From Diprion similis (lineage: Eukaryota; Arthropoda; Insecta; Hymenoptera; Diprionidae): a stretch of DNA of 64,000 nucleotides. The DNA lies in assembly GCF_021155765.1 (NCBI RefSeq), contig NC_060110.1, positions 6,943,501 to 7,007,500 of the forward strand. Reading direction: 5' to 3'. Below, piece by piece: positions 52,178-64,000 of the stretch (position 1 is the stretch's first letter; each line of letters begins with the position of its first letter). The position numbers and the translations under genes were made by a program. The notes beneath the pieces were generated by a model, which was not told where the DNA came from, did not search any database, and worked only from the letters and a program-made list of their open reading frames with translations.

Positions 52178-54042
52178 TCAAATTCGCCAAGCTACATGCA
52201 CAGCATCTGTTCTGTATCGTTGAACACAGGTGGTTTGAAGCCAAGGTGTGGGACCACTTGTGTTGAACTGTGATAAACCGGCAACAGCTATCATCACTCC
52301 ATTATCAATACAAAATCGTTCGTCAGTTGCATAAAGGGTCGCGTTTCTCTCCTCACACATCTGAGCCATCATTTCCTGCAGTCTTAAATTACAACCGACA
52401 CCACCAACTATTAGAACTTCCTGCGATCCTGTGTGCGCCATGGCTCGTTCTGTTAGACAAATCAAATGGACGGTTTGATGTCAAGTTAAAAAGGTAATGC
52501 TTTTGTTTCTTGTCAGATAGATCATTTAATTACCCGTTATTTCTATCAACATTGCAAATAAAGTTTCTTGTAACGAAAAGCATAGATCTGCGTTTGTATA
52601 TTCCCCACTCTTCAACCATTTGGGTAGCCGTTCTTCAATGTGACTCAAGATACCAGAAAATGACACATCCATTCCCTTTACTGTATATGGTAGTGGAGCC
52701 AGTTTTTGACCTCTGTTAAAGTAGAAGATTGCATTTATTAAGTGCAAGGAGGGAGTCAAAATTAGTAGATATGCATCAGAAATTAATACATAGTACTTGC
52801 ATAAAAGAAAATGCATACGCAAATTTGAAACATAGATTCGAAGTACACTTTCATCCCTACAGTGCTACTGATGGTAAAGAGTTAATCCAGAATTTAAACA
52901 ATTCTGAAAATGCATAGCTTGTTTCCTGAAGTAGGTAAGCAAATGTAGCCAAGTAGAAATAATCAATTAGTTATTTACTCTTTGGATAGTTGTTCTATGT
53001 TGTATCCTGGGCTAGGATCATTGGATAGTTTCAAAAGCCTTGCAAAACGATCGAGGCAATTTCCCACGGCAATGTCAATTGTTTCACCAAAAATTCTGTA
53101 GCGCTGTCTAGAGTATGCTATGACCTGAGTGTTTCCTCCCGAAACGTACAATACTGTTGGATCTTTGCTTTTTGTTATTAATCTCCCCATTTCTATGTGT
53201 CCTATACAATGATTTACTGCTACTATTGGCTTGTTGTAAAGCTGTGCAACACTCCTTGCCACTAGTGCAACTGCTGTTAAAGGTGCTCCCATTCCAGGTC
53301 CTTTCGTGTAGCAAACTACGTCAATATCTTTCATCGTAAGACTTGCATCGTTAAGGGCACATTTTAAAGTTTCTAGAACATGTTGGCGATGATGCTGTGC
53401 TGTTTCCCGGGGCAGAAAACCTGAATTAAGAAATAGTAGAATAGTTTTAATAGAACGTCAGAATTTCTGTGAAATTTCAAGACAATCTGGAAGTTTCTGC
53501 ATTTATACGCAGATGGCGTAAATTAAAAAAATTTTTTACTTGCAGAACCTGGCTCAACTTTGTATGCTGTGGTTCAATGTCAACAAACTAGAAATCTTTG
53601 CTGAAACACTAGCCCTCAAATGCTTTGTATGGTTGCATCGAACAATACTTAGAGCACAAATTTGTAGATGACGTAGATTTGCAAATGTTTACTAAAAAGT
53701 TTATTTTTTATTAACTCAAATACTAAAAAAATATGAAGATTTCGAATACTCATAATTTAGAGGAGATATCGAAATTTCTGCGCGTTATCTCGATTTCGAA
53801 TATTATTTAATATTAGTAAGATTTTGCGTAGGATGAGGAAGCTAATACGCGTATTTATCGTAAAGTGTGAATATTTTATCATCTTATAAGGTGTGTAAGA
53901 GAGGTTAGATACAGCAGGTCAATTTACCTTCGCCTGGTGGTGTGATGTAAGTGTGCCGAACATTAGAAAGAATGTCACTGTCGCGAATTATTCCAATGCC
54001 TAATTTATTCGCACTTCCTTCGAATCCTATGGCAATTACCAT
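52178..54042 (-). CDS. OSGEP: tRNA N6-adenosine threonylcarbamoyltransferase OSGEP (Kae1), KEOPS subunit
   Basis: Catalytic subunit of KEOPS; transfers threonylcarbamoyl to A37 of ANN-decoding tRNAs in cytosol and nucleus. Four coding exons: 53928-54042 (ATG 54042), 52979-53420, 52534-52712 and 52178-52449; phases 1, 2, 1 agree. The product is 335 aa, the same length as human, with no mitochondrial presequence, so it is OSGEP rather than OSGEPL1. Motifs: [14 protein letters not shown] (ATP-binding start), KGPGMGAPL, the metal-binding [46 protein letters not shown] and FCIDNG. At one junction E replaces the basic residue expected before GQKL. Complete. Confidence 0.97.
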
Positions 54043-56295
54043 ATTGTTAGAATAATTAATAAGACAGCTGTTTTTTCGATATTTTCAAATGATTAGGCGC
54101 CGAGTACTAATTCAAAACACATTGCATGAATCGCATTAGTTGATCAGTGTAGCAATCCTACAGATGGCGCATATCGTCCCAGGAACGTAATTTTATCATA
54201 TGTGAGCAAAAATTATCGTATTTTTGGATGATATAAACATGTATCACTGATGATGCGAAAAATATTTTAAATATTATGATCATAAACGTATATGGCATCC
54301 AATACTCAAGTTATTTTTTATTTTATGATCTTCTCTCGTGTCGGTCATCCGCATGTTGGGAAAACTTGCATATTCGAAATTTTTCTTGAAATAAAAGTAG
54401 ATTTTGTTTCAACTAATCAGTTGTTTATTAACATGAACATTAAAATTACACTAAAGTTATATCCTAGATTATCTATCGTCGTCTGTTTTTTTTTTTTTTT
54501 TTTAATACATAAATATGTATGTTTGTACATTTTTTTGTGCATTAACGATCTCAGTACTTCATAAATGTATTCTTTGAAATAGTAAAAAAAAAACTCAAAA
54601 CTTTGATTTAGTGCATGGGACCTTCATGGAACATAACGGAATTCTCAAAGTAACTAGATTTCGTTCCGTTGCTCTTTGGTTCGTCGTCGGCATGGGACGG
54701 CACCTTCAATCGTCGGATTACGCTATCAATCATTTACACACTGTTCACGTTTTTTAGCTACTGTGTTTGATGCGCTGCTCGCATCAACTCTAGACTGCAC
54801 GCAATTTATTCCCCTCGCCAAATTACGTTGATATGGTGCAGCGAAGAATTGGTGTCAGCAATGTTCAATATCTCCCAAAAATGTGCCGATAAATTGCAAA
54901 CTATATTCTCGGATTTTTTTACATTTACGGCAAAAGTATTATTATTTAGATGAAATTTAGTGGGTTGATTCTAAAAATATATAATTCTGAAGATATTAAG
55001 GTAAACAGTTGAGAAACTTTTTCATTACTGTATGTTAACGTGTTCAACAGAAAAATTGATTGTAAATAGTGTTAATGTCCATGTAATTTAAATGGAAAAT
55101 GTATTGTGTTTGGGACAAGGAGCAATTTATTGCTCTGATATTTTGTTTTAGGCTATAAACTGAAAAATTTACGGGGTGTCGCAAGAAAAATAATCAATTT
55201 GGTGAATAACGGACACCCTAACATATATCAGTGGTTCTACGTAAATTTTAAATTAGGTCACACAATGCTTTGACTAATGTACAGTATACGTGGAACAATT
55301 TATTGTAGAAGCTACAGTGAATGTTTGTTGATTTAACCCCAGAATAAAAAAATAGCGAGATCTGAGAAATTTATTTTAGTGAGTCCAATCGAATTAGTCT
55401 ATAGATTATAAATCGTGAAGATGTTTCACTGCAACTTAGACAAGACCTCTAGTGGTTACACTGATATGAGTAGAGCAGGTTTTGCCATTCTTAATCTTTC
55501 AACAAATACCGAATTTGATTGCAGGTTTTACAACACACTTTTAAGAAGTGTATACCTAGCAGTATCTGTATAATTCATGTGATATGCATATCACTATTTT
55601 TCATCTAAGCTTAAGAGTACCAGCTCGCATCTAACAATAAGGTTCACCAAAAATTGCCTCGTATTTAAACTTAGATATTTGGCGCGCAGTCAAGGCGATC
55701 GACATGCATGTGAAAATAAGATCTCCAGCACGTTCAAAATTCTCAAATTTGGAACGAAATTTATGAGCTTGAAAGTTAAAATATATTTTACCAACAACTG
55801 TACTCAATTCGTTGGGTGAATGTTGCCTTCTGGAATGGGAACTACGAACTAGACGTCGCGTTAGAAAATTCTCAGTCACAACTTCAATTTCGAGTTTTCC
55901 TCGCAAATTATGAATATCAAGTTTACGAAAACGTTTCAATATGAATCATTTACTTGCATCTTAAGGAATGTATCGTTGTTCAAAAAATAGGATGTCAAGG
56001 GGCTGCCGAACTTTCAGGAAATTACACTTGACGTAAATTACGCTGCTTTACACCAAATAATTTTCGACGTAAGAGGTGCAAAACAATTTAAACACACAAA
56101 GAAAAATAAAGCGCAACGTGACCATGATAATATTTAATCGTAATATAGAGCTTGTACATACATGATATACCTATACTGATAATAATGCATTTACGATGAG
56201 TGTTTATATGTATAATATATAATGTATAAGTATTCAACAATGATATTGTTCACGAGAAAGTCAATTCATCGTTAACGTATTCGCAACTACCCTGG
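54043..56295. other. intergenic region OSGEP / NKAPD1-like
   Basis: 2.25 kb with one possible but unsupported small ORF (55631-55939, minus, 102 codons). AT-rich; a T run is at 54487-54502. Holds the OSGEP promoter and the 3' end of the next minus-strand gene. Nothing else recognised. Confidence 0.4.
55631..55939 (-). CDS. orphan single-exon ORF, function unknown
   Basis: ATG to stop, 102 codons, basic (KRFRKLDIHNLRGKLEIEV at the start, ending FGEPYC). No signal peptide, no motif, no family I recognise. Mixed composition without low-complexity runs makes it a little more protein-like than other open frames in the gap, but chance occurrence is quite possible. Confidence 0.15.
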   Translation of the reverse strand: MKRFRKLDIHNLRGKLEIEVVTENFLTRRLVRSSHSRRQHSPNELSTVVGKIYFNFQAHKFRSKFENFERAGDLIFTCMSIALTARQISKFKYEAIFGEPYC

Positions 56296-59200
56296 TTAGT
56301 GAGCATTGTTGTTGCGACGTCCACGTCTTTTGCGACCTCCACCAGAAGGGCGGTTTGTAGCCCATTGCTCGTAGAATCGTTCGGCTTCCAGCCATTCCTG
56401 GTACTTGTACCACCATTCTTCCCATTTAACGTAATCATCGAGTGTCAGATCTCTCAGGTAACCGCGAGCCTTGTAGTAATCATACCTAACACGTACATCG
56501 TCCCATGACTCAAGACCGCGTGGGCCTTGGGCCAACAGAGATTCCGGATAATGTCCTGGTGGAGGCGAGTCGTAACCCAGCCGAGCGATTCTTTCTTCTC
56601 CCTCTATTACCACTTTCATGGCATTCTCACCATCCTTTGTTATGCGCATATTCTCCATGTCTCTCCGATCTACGCTCCATTGTGCCATTTTACCAAACCT
56701 GGAAAAAATTCGTTGCATTAGTATGTTTTTTTCTCTGGATCAAAGAGAATTTGTGGCTCTTACGTTAATTTCAAGAGCTCAATGGAATATGGGATCAAAT
56801 AAATTGTTTTTATTATTTTAGATTTATGCTATCACACCGTACGTAAAATAAAATACTTTTCAAAATGCCATAGAACTGATAGAGTCAGAGTACCTAATTA
56901 ATGGCTCAATCATTTTTATATTACTAAAACAACTAATTCAGAGGAGGTTGAAATTAGTAACGTTATTATAACGAAGCATAAAAGTACGAAATGTAACTTG
57001 GGTTACACTGTCCCATCCAGCCGATGCGCACAATCATTTGTAAGGTAATATTTAAGAATATTCAAAGTTTGAAGAGAACCTTCCACTTGTAGTAAAAAAA
57101 TTTGTATTAGATCTGATTTATCTAAATCTTAGAAAAATTGTGGGACCTATTTGTGCGGAAAAAAAAAATATAGTCAACGATGCCAGACTTTCGGCAAAAA
57201 CCCCTGACATTTCCCTGGCTATTCCAGAATTTTGGAATTGCATAATATTTCCAGGTTTTTCATAATTCCCTGACCAGTGGTCACCCTGTTTGAATTTTAG
57301 AGTGACAACAGAGCTAAATTTTTAAAATATGAGTATGGTTTACATTATTACGATATACCGAATTTCACAAAATTCTGAAATTGCGAAATAACGGTTTTAT
57401 AAAACGGTTAATATACATTGTTATAATAACTTTACTAACTTCAGCATGATTAATTTAGATAAGTTTTTATCAGATTTACTCAACAAAAGTTGAGGTATTC
57501 CACATACAAACCTCGACAGTTTATAAAAGAATTCAGCTCACAAATTTATTTCACTACTATGTCTGTTGTAAGTTAAATCGTTAAACAATCAAAATGATTC
57601 TCAGATTTAATGCGACCTCAAATAAACTTTACAAGATATAATTGAGTTTGAAACCACTTTAGGATTTTTTTTTATTTATACAAAAACTGTACCATTCAAT
57701 CTCCTCCTATGTTTCACCCATGCCCTTAACCAGTTGCTAGTTTCTAGATTTAATAAAAGGTTTATGTATAACTTAGTTATTGTACCTTTCAGACAACGTC
57801 ATTCTTGGAGGTCCAACATGTGAGGTATTAGAAGAACTGTCGCTATCATCACTAGCAGATGAGTCCAGTGGTGGATGTCCAGATTGAATGGATTGTGGTG
57901 GAGGGTGATTAGGATGCATCTTCTCAACTTTCACTGGCTTACGCATCTACACAAAAATTGTTCCTTTTGATATCAATATGAAAATTCACTGATTTCAAAT
58001 CTGTTTAGAAACTAAAATTTTGACAAAGTACTTCAGTACAGTGCCTGTTTCAAAATGGAACTATAGCAAAAATTCGAATCCAAGTTATCGTGTCACATTT
58101 GTGGAAGTCCAAAATAGAAAGTCAGTTTTCTTTAAGTGGTAGATTTATGCTGAAATTTTATTAATGTTCTATATTGTAAAATATTTTTGGGAACGATCCA
58201 GTTTTTTGAACATCCTTGGATATTCTCTTCAATGTCCAGATAAATCGCATCAACAAGCCGATGATATTTTTAAGTGACTGAAACAGAATCTAGTTTCTTT
58301 ATATCAATTTTGACTATCTGAGAAATTTACGTCTATCGAAATACCCAAATCAACAATGAAAATCAGTAATCTAATTATATTTGTTTTAGGAGTAACTACT
58401 ATTTTGCCAAGATCAATACCGTTTCTAGAAAGAAAAACACGGTTCACGTTTGAATGTACTTTTCGGATTAAAATCTTCACTCTCAAAATAAATTTCATTG
58501 TTTCACAAATTTTTAACAAATTCTTATGAATTGAAGTTTATATCTAAGAAAGTTCAAACATATAGGAGTCCCCAATATTTGTGACTTTTAGTAAATTTCT
58601 TGCTAGTTTTATTATTCTTAGATCTTCATGGTGACTAGACATCTTTGGGTTTCAATGAAAATTTTTCGATACCCCGAAACTTTCATTGTACCAGACTTAA
58701 CGAATATGCATATTCCATACCAATGGTATAGGATCGGGAACTCGCGGGTCATCTAGGACCCGGCTGTGATGTTTTTCCTTGCGTCGGGCCTTGGCTTCCT
58801 TCTCTTTACCCTGCTTATACTCCTTGTGATGCCTGCTTGGTGGAGGCTGAGGAGCTGGTGGTGGAGTACGCGGTCGTGGTAAAGGAGGTGAGCGGGGTCT
58901 AGCTCTTGGAGCCGGTACCCTGGAGCTAGAAGCTGGAATTTCTTTGACGTGTGGCCTTGATCTGGATGCAGAAAAGGATCTAGAACGCGAGCGTGACGGC
59001 GGAGCAACGCGGCGACGCTCTTTAGGAGAGCAAACTGAGCACGATCGATCGGAACATGTGCTTCCCGAGCTTGGACTGCGCGCTACACGTGTTCGATTAG
59101 TGTGAGAGGTTCTCTCGCGTGGCGATCTAGGACTCCGAGGCCTGGGGCTGCGAGGACGAGGGCTGTGAGGACTGCGGGGTCTCGGGCTCCGAGGACTACG

Positions 59201-59485
59201 TGGATTTCCTCTGCTTGGTTCGCCGCCGGTAGTCCCACCAATGTAAAGCTCTTTGTACCCGCTGTGACGCCACCTGTTAGGATCCCGCTCTTCAACTTCT
59301 AGCAGCTTCTTATTCCAATAACTTGACTGGGACTCTCTAGCTTTTCTCATTACATTGTCAAGCTCCCTACGCTTGCCAGAACTTTCCCCATGAGGTCTGG
59401 ACTGTGAAACGTTTGTGTCCATTCGCATCTTGCTCGATCCACTACCGTTGCCACCTCTTCTCCTGCTGTCATAATCACGTGACAT
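56296..59485 (-). CDS. NKAPD1-like Arg/Ser-rich nuclear protein
   Basis: Coding exons 58721-59485 (ATG 59485, five bases after an acceptor), 57786-57946 and 56296-56698; phases 0 and 2 agree; 442 aa. Near residues 40-85 it has SYWNKKLLEVEERDPNRWRH followed by SGYKELY, the hallmark of the NKAP-domain protein NKAPD1 (C11orf57) of vertebrates. Then come RSPRSPRPRSP repeats, an SRSRSRSFSASRSRP stretch, a Pro-rich block and a Lys/Arg-rich block. The last exon is different: ordered, rich in aromatic and acidic residues (SWDDVRVRYDYYKARGYLR, DDYVKWEEWWYKYQEWLE) with a basic tail. I do not recognise that part. A 5' noncoding exon with donor TTAG/GTCAGT near 60248 is likely. Role presumably nuclear, RNA-linked; not established. 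The joining of the two halves rests on splice sites and phase only. Confidence 0.75.
57180..57293. mobile_element. single end of a CAGGG-type element
   Basis: Read on minus from 57293, CAGGGTGACCACTGGTCAGG starts a stretch with AAAACCTGGAAA, TTCTGGAAT and CCAGGGAAATGTCAGG words. It resembles the 6926-7313 element in its end and its repeated TCAGGGAA-like words. Only one terminus is recognisable. Lies in an intron of the NKAPD1-like gene. Confidence 0.5.
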
Positions 59486-60411
59486 CTCTGCTAGGATCAA
59501 AATGAAATATAAATCATTGTAACAAAGTAAACATTGGATAAATTAATTATTGCAAAGTCAAGTGATATTCCAGGCAGCACAAAATGTTCTCAAGTAACTT
59601 GCACTTCTTTTCGTTATCAAAAATTTCAAGAAAAGTTCATGACGTTTTACAATTTCTAAAAATGAGCTTTTGGAAAGCTTGTGTCACTGCAATTTTTAAA
59701 CAGTTTCAAGAAAACAAAATAAGTTAACATATGCGCTTTCTAATTCATGTGCTGTCTGGGGTATCGAATACTACAAAGATTTAATCCACAAGTTACCACT
59801 ATTTCAACTAGGCACAAGTCAGGTACACAAATTCTTGAATCAATTTGTTGGGATCCTTGCTTCTTCTAATTTGTGCATGAAAAAATTTACTGTTAATTTA
59901 ACTGGTGTCATTTATCAATGGGGACAATGATTTAGTTTTGTTAAAAGCAACTCCAAATCCTAGGAATGTGATATCTTTTTACAAAAAGGCCTTCCAAATA
60001 GAACCTGGAGAACATTAAAATTTATAGTCTTAAGAAATTAAGATATTTTCATTAGTTGCATTTAAACTTTACAATTACGTTATACCTAGTACTAAATAAT
60101 ACTTAATATAATTTTTGAAACCTGTGTCAGATGTGAAATAATGATTAACTTGTGGATCTGCAATACAGTTTTGGCATATATCAAAGCAATGATGGATGGG
60201 TAAATAGAACTATTTAAAAAAAATGAAAAGATAGTGATATTACTGACCTAAGTAGACTTTTCCACAAAATCTGTGATAATGTGGTAATGAGACGGAGGCG
60301 TGTAGTAAAAGTGAGGATCCAACAACTCCTGCGAGATTATTGAACACGTTAATTCTGAGAGAAGACGATTTAAGGACGATAAGAATCTAGTAGGTGGTTC
60401 TAATCTCATAC

Positions 60412-60435
60412 ATCATCATCATCATCATCATCATC
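60412..60435. repeat. CAT triplet microsatellite
   Basis: About eight CAT/ATC units in a row, in presumed noncoding DNA upstream of the NKAPD1-like gene. Confidence 0.85.
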
Positions 60436-60916
60436 GTCAAGATAAACCAGGGCCACTCGTCCTTGGGGTTTATTGGCTTGCAATATTAAAAGTTATAGAT
60501 TTGCGTAACATTATGAAGGGAGTACAGGCTTTCATCAAACAAAAATCAAATCGTTGCGCGATTTGTCTTTTCGCTCTCTTTCTTAACCAGAAACGATCGG
60601 TATTGCTAAGTATCCGCAGAGTAAATTGCCCGTGCCCGCTGTACGTTCAATTTATAACACGAATCTCGAGGCCCGAGCGTCGCCCGGACAACGCTGCACC
60701 GGAATCGCCGCCGGCTCCGAATACGATTTGCGATATCGCGCTTACCGATTCGGCGATGTAACCGATATTACCGCCGATTTCGAACGTCAATAATTACGCC
60801 AGCGTACTTACGCGCGAGGACGCAACCAGGTTCATACAGGTCAGTCATTCTTACCTTCTCAAATGCAAACGAGGCAACGCGCGCGTGCATTCGCGAATGT
60901 GTGTATACAATCGTGC

Positions 60917-60952
60917 ACACACACACGCACACACACATATATATATATATAT
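60917..60952. repeat. CA/TA compound microsatellite
   Basis: CACACACACGCACACACACA followed by TATATATATATATATA. Confidence 0.9.
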
Positions 60953-60987
60953 ACCGAACCGAGGGCGCGCGCGGATAGTTCACCGCG

Positions 60988-61013
60988 TGACGTCACTCAG
61001 TTTGATGACGTCA
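60988..61013. promoter_or_regulatory. paired CRE sites (TGACGTCA x 2)
   Basis: Two perfect palindromic CREs at 60988-60995 and 61006-61013, 18 bases start to start. They lie in a CpG-rich stretch between the NKAPD1-like gene (-) and the Gln-rich gene (+). CREB/ATF dimers bind this sequence. Which gene they serve is not shown by the sequence. Confidence 0.6.
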
Positions 61014-63099
61014 TTACTGAGGGTGGCTGGCGCTGACCCGGCAGCGTCGACAGCCAAATCCGACCGAATCGATGCTTCGGAAACGCGTAGAGAATATTTT
61101 TGGATGGATGGATGGACGGACGGGTGGGTAAATGGAGGATCGGATGCCTCAACATCGTTGAAGCTATATACATACGCGACGCGTCAACCCGAGGTAGCGG
61201 CGCTGCCGGCTGCCGTCTTTGTTTTTTTCTTTTTGTTTTCGCGACGTTGCGTACTTTCGAGGCCGATCCACCGATTACCGAATGGCGAAAACGCGTATAG
61301 AGGTGGTGCACCGTTTTGCGTTGCCACCTACGCTTACGATCATCGCGAGCACATTTCCCCATTGTCGAAGATTTCTATTTTGGTTTGTTAAACTTTTAGA
61401 AGAAGAGAGTCAGTCCCCCGATGTTGGGTATCAGTAGTTACACACCTTCGCACTTTATCCCACGATTCAATCCTGACAGTTATATTTTCTTTACTCTTTT
61501 TCGAGATTGAGTCGATAATTCGATGCCGAATAAACTTTTCGTCCGTACAGTGTACATGTGCGACTCTCTTCGGGTCGCCAACATTTACCAGAGCGTCGTT
61601 TACTCTCTATCTCTCTTCCCTCCTTTTCCCTCTACCGTTGTCTGTCCGTCTGTTTGTCGCCCGGAGACAAAGGCAAAATGGGGTATCCGGCCACTTTGGT
61701 ACTCCGCGGCACAAACACAACGAACCTCGAAAATTAATCCATTTCCAATGGGGCTAGTGTGTAAGATTCTTTGAGAAGAATATTAACGCTGAGCTCTTTT
61801 TGCCGTTCTTGGATACTCGCGGACGACAATTACCACTTCGTCTATCACACTCCGTTCTTGAAATCGTTGTAACCTTATTTTATACCCTGATTGCTATCGC
61901 AATTAACTTTATGAACGACGCAATATTCCTTCACTTATCCCTCGAGCACGAAGTAGGCAAAACAAGAAGTTAGTCCGCTGTCCGATGCATGGCTTGTGTA
62001 CAGGTTTGAGAACGACCTGAATTTTTCGGAGGTGGCATAGGTTTCCATTTTGAGGACAAATTGGTAGTTTTATCCAGGGAAGTAATAGAGTGTTCGGAAA
62101 CAAGAGGTTTGACAAAAGCTACCGATTGGCTTGTTTTTTCATATTGATCAATCATATGAGTCTTTCAGTTCTTTTGTTTTCGAAAGGTGGTAAAAAAACA
62201 TATCCAATGATCCTGCAACTTGCATCTATATGTCCAACGATCTGCCTAACAATTATACGGAAACTTCGAGATAGATTCTGACACCGTGGGTCGTAAAATT
62301 CCTAGGGATATCGAACGTGTTATATATGTGTGATGTCTATCGGTTTTGGGAAAAACGGTACAGCTGTTTTATAGTATGGAACCACTATATTTCGGCTAGC
62401 GGGAACATTCGAATCGATATAACCTTATACTTTAACAAATATATCGACTTTTCTTCTACCTATTTTCCGATGATTGTATAAAAAAAAGTTTCTTACTACA
62501 CGCAACTTTATTATAATTTGTGTAATATGCAACCGGTGTCCACGTAAATTGGGAGCTAGCTGCAATGTAAATCAACTTTTTTCGGTGATAGTCTGTGAGA
62601 TGTTAGAAAAAACTTTCATTTTTTAAACTTCATATGACATGACTCAACTATACGATGCAACCTTCTTTAGTGCCGTTATGTTACACGTCCGAGATAGATA
62701 TGATGGCTATATAGTCACTGGCTATAGTCAACCGGAAATAACCAGTTCTGTACTGCTAACAGTGCTACCTATACTCTGGTTCTGTCTTTATTCCTACAGT
62801 TCTGTCCCCTCCACGGGCCCACCTCGAAGCATGGAACTTGACTTTCTATAACATTTGTATTCCAGGCATAGAGTGACCGCAGGCACAGACAAGTAATGGC
62901 TGACAGTGTCGCGAGTGATTCAGTGACATAATCGCTCAGATTTACGTTAATTGCTTACCGCGAATAAATTGATATTTTGAGTGTAGAATTTAAGGAGATA
63001 TGAACGTTATAGGATATCGAGAAAGAATTAATTAGTAGTCGTATTGTCATATTAATTGGCTAACCAGATAATTTGGCTGCAGAAATCTTACACCGAGGA
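61014..63099. other. CpG-rich to AT-rich 5' region of the Gln-rich gene
   Basis: No supported coding exon. CpG density is high to about 61320 and falls later. Acceptor GGCTGCAG at 63073-63080 sits 19 bases before the ATG at 63100, so one or more 5' noncoding exons should lie upstream. Several plus and minus open frames around 60997-61437 overlap one another and are CpG-island artefacts. Confidence 0.45.
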
Positions 63100-63245
63100 A
63101 TGTCCGAGGGTGAACCCGTAGCGTCTCAACAAAAGCAGCAACATCAGTACCAGCAGCAGCAACAGCAACTAGGCACCGAGATGACGGGAATGACTTGGCA
63201 GTATCCACCTCCAACTCATCCATCTCTCTACTCACCTTACGCAGG
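63100..63245 (+). CDS. first coding exon of a Gln-rich protein (gene continues past window)
   Basis: ATG at 63100, 48 codons plus two bases, ending at donor GG/GTAAAA. It codes SEGEPVASQQKQQHQYQQQ with a short Gln run, then MTWQYPPPTHPSLYSPYAG. Such Gln/Pro/Tyr-rich N-termini are common in RNA-binding and transcription factors, but nothing here names the family. The acceptor at 63073-63080 supports a spliced 5' UTR. The rest of the window (63246-64000) is intron without visible features. Confidence 0.6.
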
Positions 63246-64000
63246 GTAAAAATAATATTTTTTATCGAATTAAATTTTTGAACGTAAATCACTAACGGCG
63301 TAGTGAATTTTCCAAAATGGCCGCAGCATATGCCTTTCGTTCTTCAAACATTCCGATTTCGTCGCTGATTCATTCGTATATTTAGATATATTTCATCCAG
63401 AGTTTGCCAGCCGATATCAATTGAAGCTCGACTTTATTATTTTTGACCATAGTTTATGTTAACCTTAGAGCACATGTATGTTTTTTCTACCTACTAACTC
63501 AGAAGTGGGCTCTATATTAACCCAACGAATTTCTTTCTGTTCGTAAAATCGTTCTGAACCCTTTAATGAGAGTCGTAAGTACATAAATTGAAGGGATGGT
63601 AAAACTCATTGAACTGCAGCAGCGCAAAGGCAACAATGCACCGTTTGCTGCTCCTCACATACTGCTAAGTTGTATTTTTTTTAAATTTTCTGCGTCATAC
63701 ATTTTATACAAAGTTGCCAAGTTTACATAAAAAAAAATAAAGTAGCGCACATTTTTTATAAAACGACCGAGTTCAAAATACTTTTTTCAATCTATGTACT
63801 TGCCGCACTTGAATCACCTTTTCCAGAGTCGATTAGTTTTTACTAAATGAAGTACCCAAGCAGGCGTTGAGATCTGATTACTCTTTTCTGAAAGATATAG
63901 GTTTTCTGTACAGTTATTAGTTAGTTAGTAGTTATTAGTATTCTTCTACACGATAAGGGTTCTTACACTGAGCAAACAAAATTTATATTACAAATTGGAC

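Larger units (their letters stand above)
59491..60980. other. 5' flank of the NKAPD1-like gene
   Basis: About 1.5 kb. A donor-like TTAG/GTCAGT on minus near 60248 could end a 5' UTR exon. An ATC/CAT triplet repeat is at 60412-60435. GC and CpG rise after about 60610, consistent with a promoter. Open frame 60501-60761 looks like chance. Confidence 0.4.

Noticed and set aside
55175-55222. Short inverted pair GGGGTGTC / GACACCC
   Set aside because: Only 7-8 matching bases over 48; too short to call an element.
60885-61437. Five overlapping ORFs in a CpG-rich stretch
   Set aside because: Stops are scarce because of high GC; frames on both strands are open at once and one begins inside a CA/TA microsatellite.

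Overview
This is a eukaryotic nuclear window, almost certainly from an insect. Genes are split by short GT-AG introns, intergenic DNA is AT-rich with TATA/CA microsatellites, and every recognisable protein is of metazoan type. A black-type aspartate decarboxylase points to an arthropod. A noggin gene, absent from Drosophila, argues against a higher fly; a hymenopteran is my guess, not a demonstrated fact. No rRNA, tRNA, CRISPR or bacterial-type operon was seen.

Layout: (1) 0-5.3 kb: the 3' part of alanine aminotransferase (+) faces a complete two-exon black-type decarboxylase (-) with a close TATA box. (2) 5.3-11.9 kb: about 6.6 kb without a gene, holding two transposon remnants. (3) 11.9-23.5 kb: BRI3 (-) and the Arf exchange factor BIG/Sec71 (+) are divergent; BIG has 13 coding exons and 1697 residues. 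(4) 23.5-32.8 kb: IFT172 (-, 9 coding exons, 1740 aa, with a perfect RFX X-box upstream) is followed by MOSMO (-), a Smoothened modulator. (5) 33.8-36.3 kb: PICK1 (+), with two possible frame-preserving cassette exons. (6) 36.3-40.7 kb: mostly unexplained, with two possible terminal exons of an unidentified minus-strand gene. (7) 40.7-43.7 kb: noggin (+), two exons split by a repeat-filled intron. (8) 44.7-50 kb: GDE1 (-) and Derlin-1 (+). (9) 52.2-54 kb: OSGEP/Kae1 (-). (10) 56.3-59.5 kb: an NKAPD1-like Arg/Ser-rich protein (-). (11) 60-64 kb: a CpG-rich promoter region with paired CRE sites, then the first coding exon of a Gln-rich protein (+) that runs off the window.

The genes do not form one pathway. 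Themes present are cilium and Hedgehog (IFT172, MOSMO), BMP antagonism (noggin), membrane traffic and ER quality control (BIG, Derlin-1, PICK1, BRI3) and amino-acid metabolism (ALT, black). A second layer is a varied set of small inverted-repeat elements: long-arm foldbacks in introns of BIG, IFT172 and noggin, TTAA-flanked MITEs, a GTTCCGAAATTAGC-type MITE beside two promoters, and CAGGG-ended elements. I saw no wholly new multi-gene system. The strongest leads are the PICK1 cassette exons, the insect noggin with its repeat-packed intron, the IFT172 X-box, and the unassigned exons at 37.7-37.9 kb. All exon borders were derived by hand from splice dinucleotides, reading phase and family similarity.
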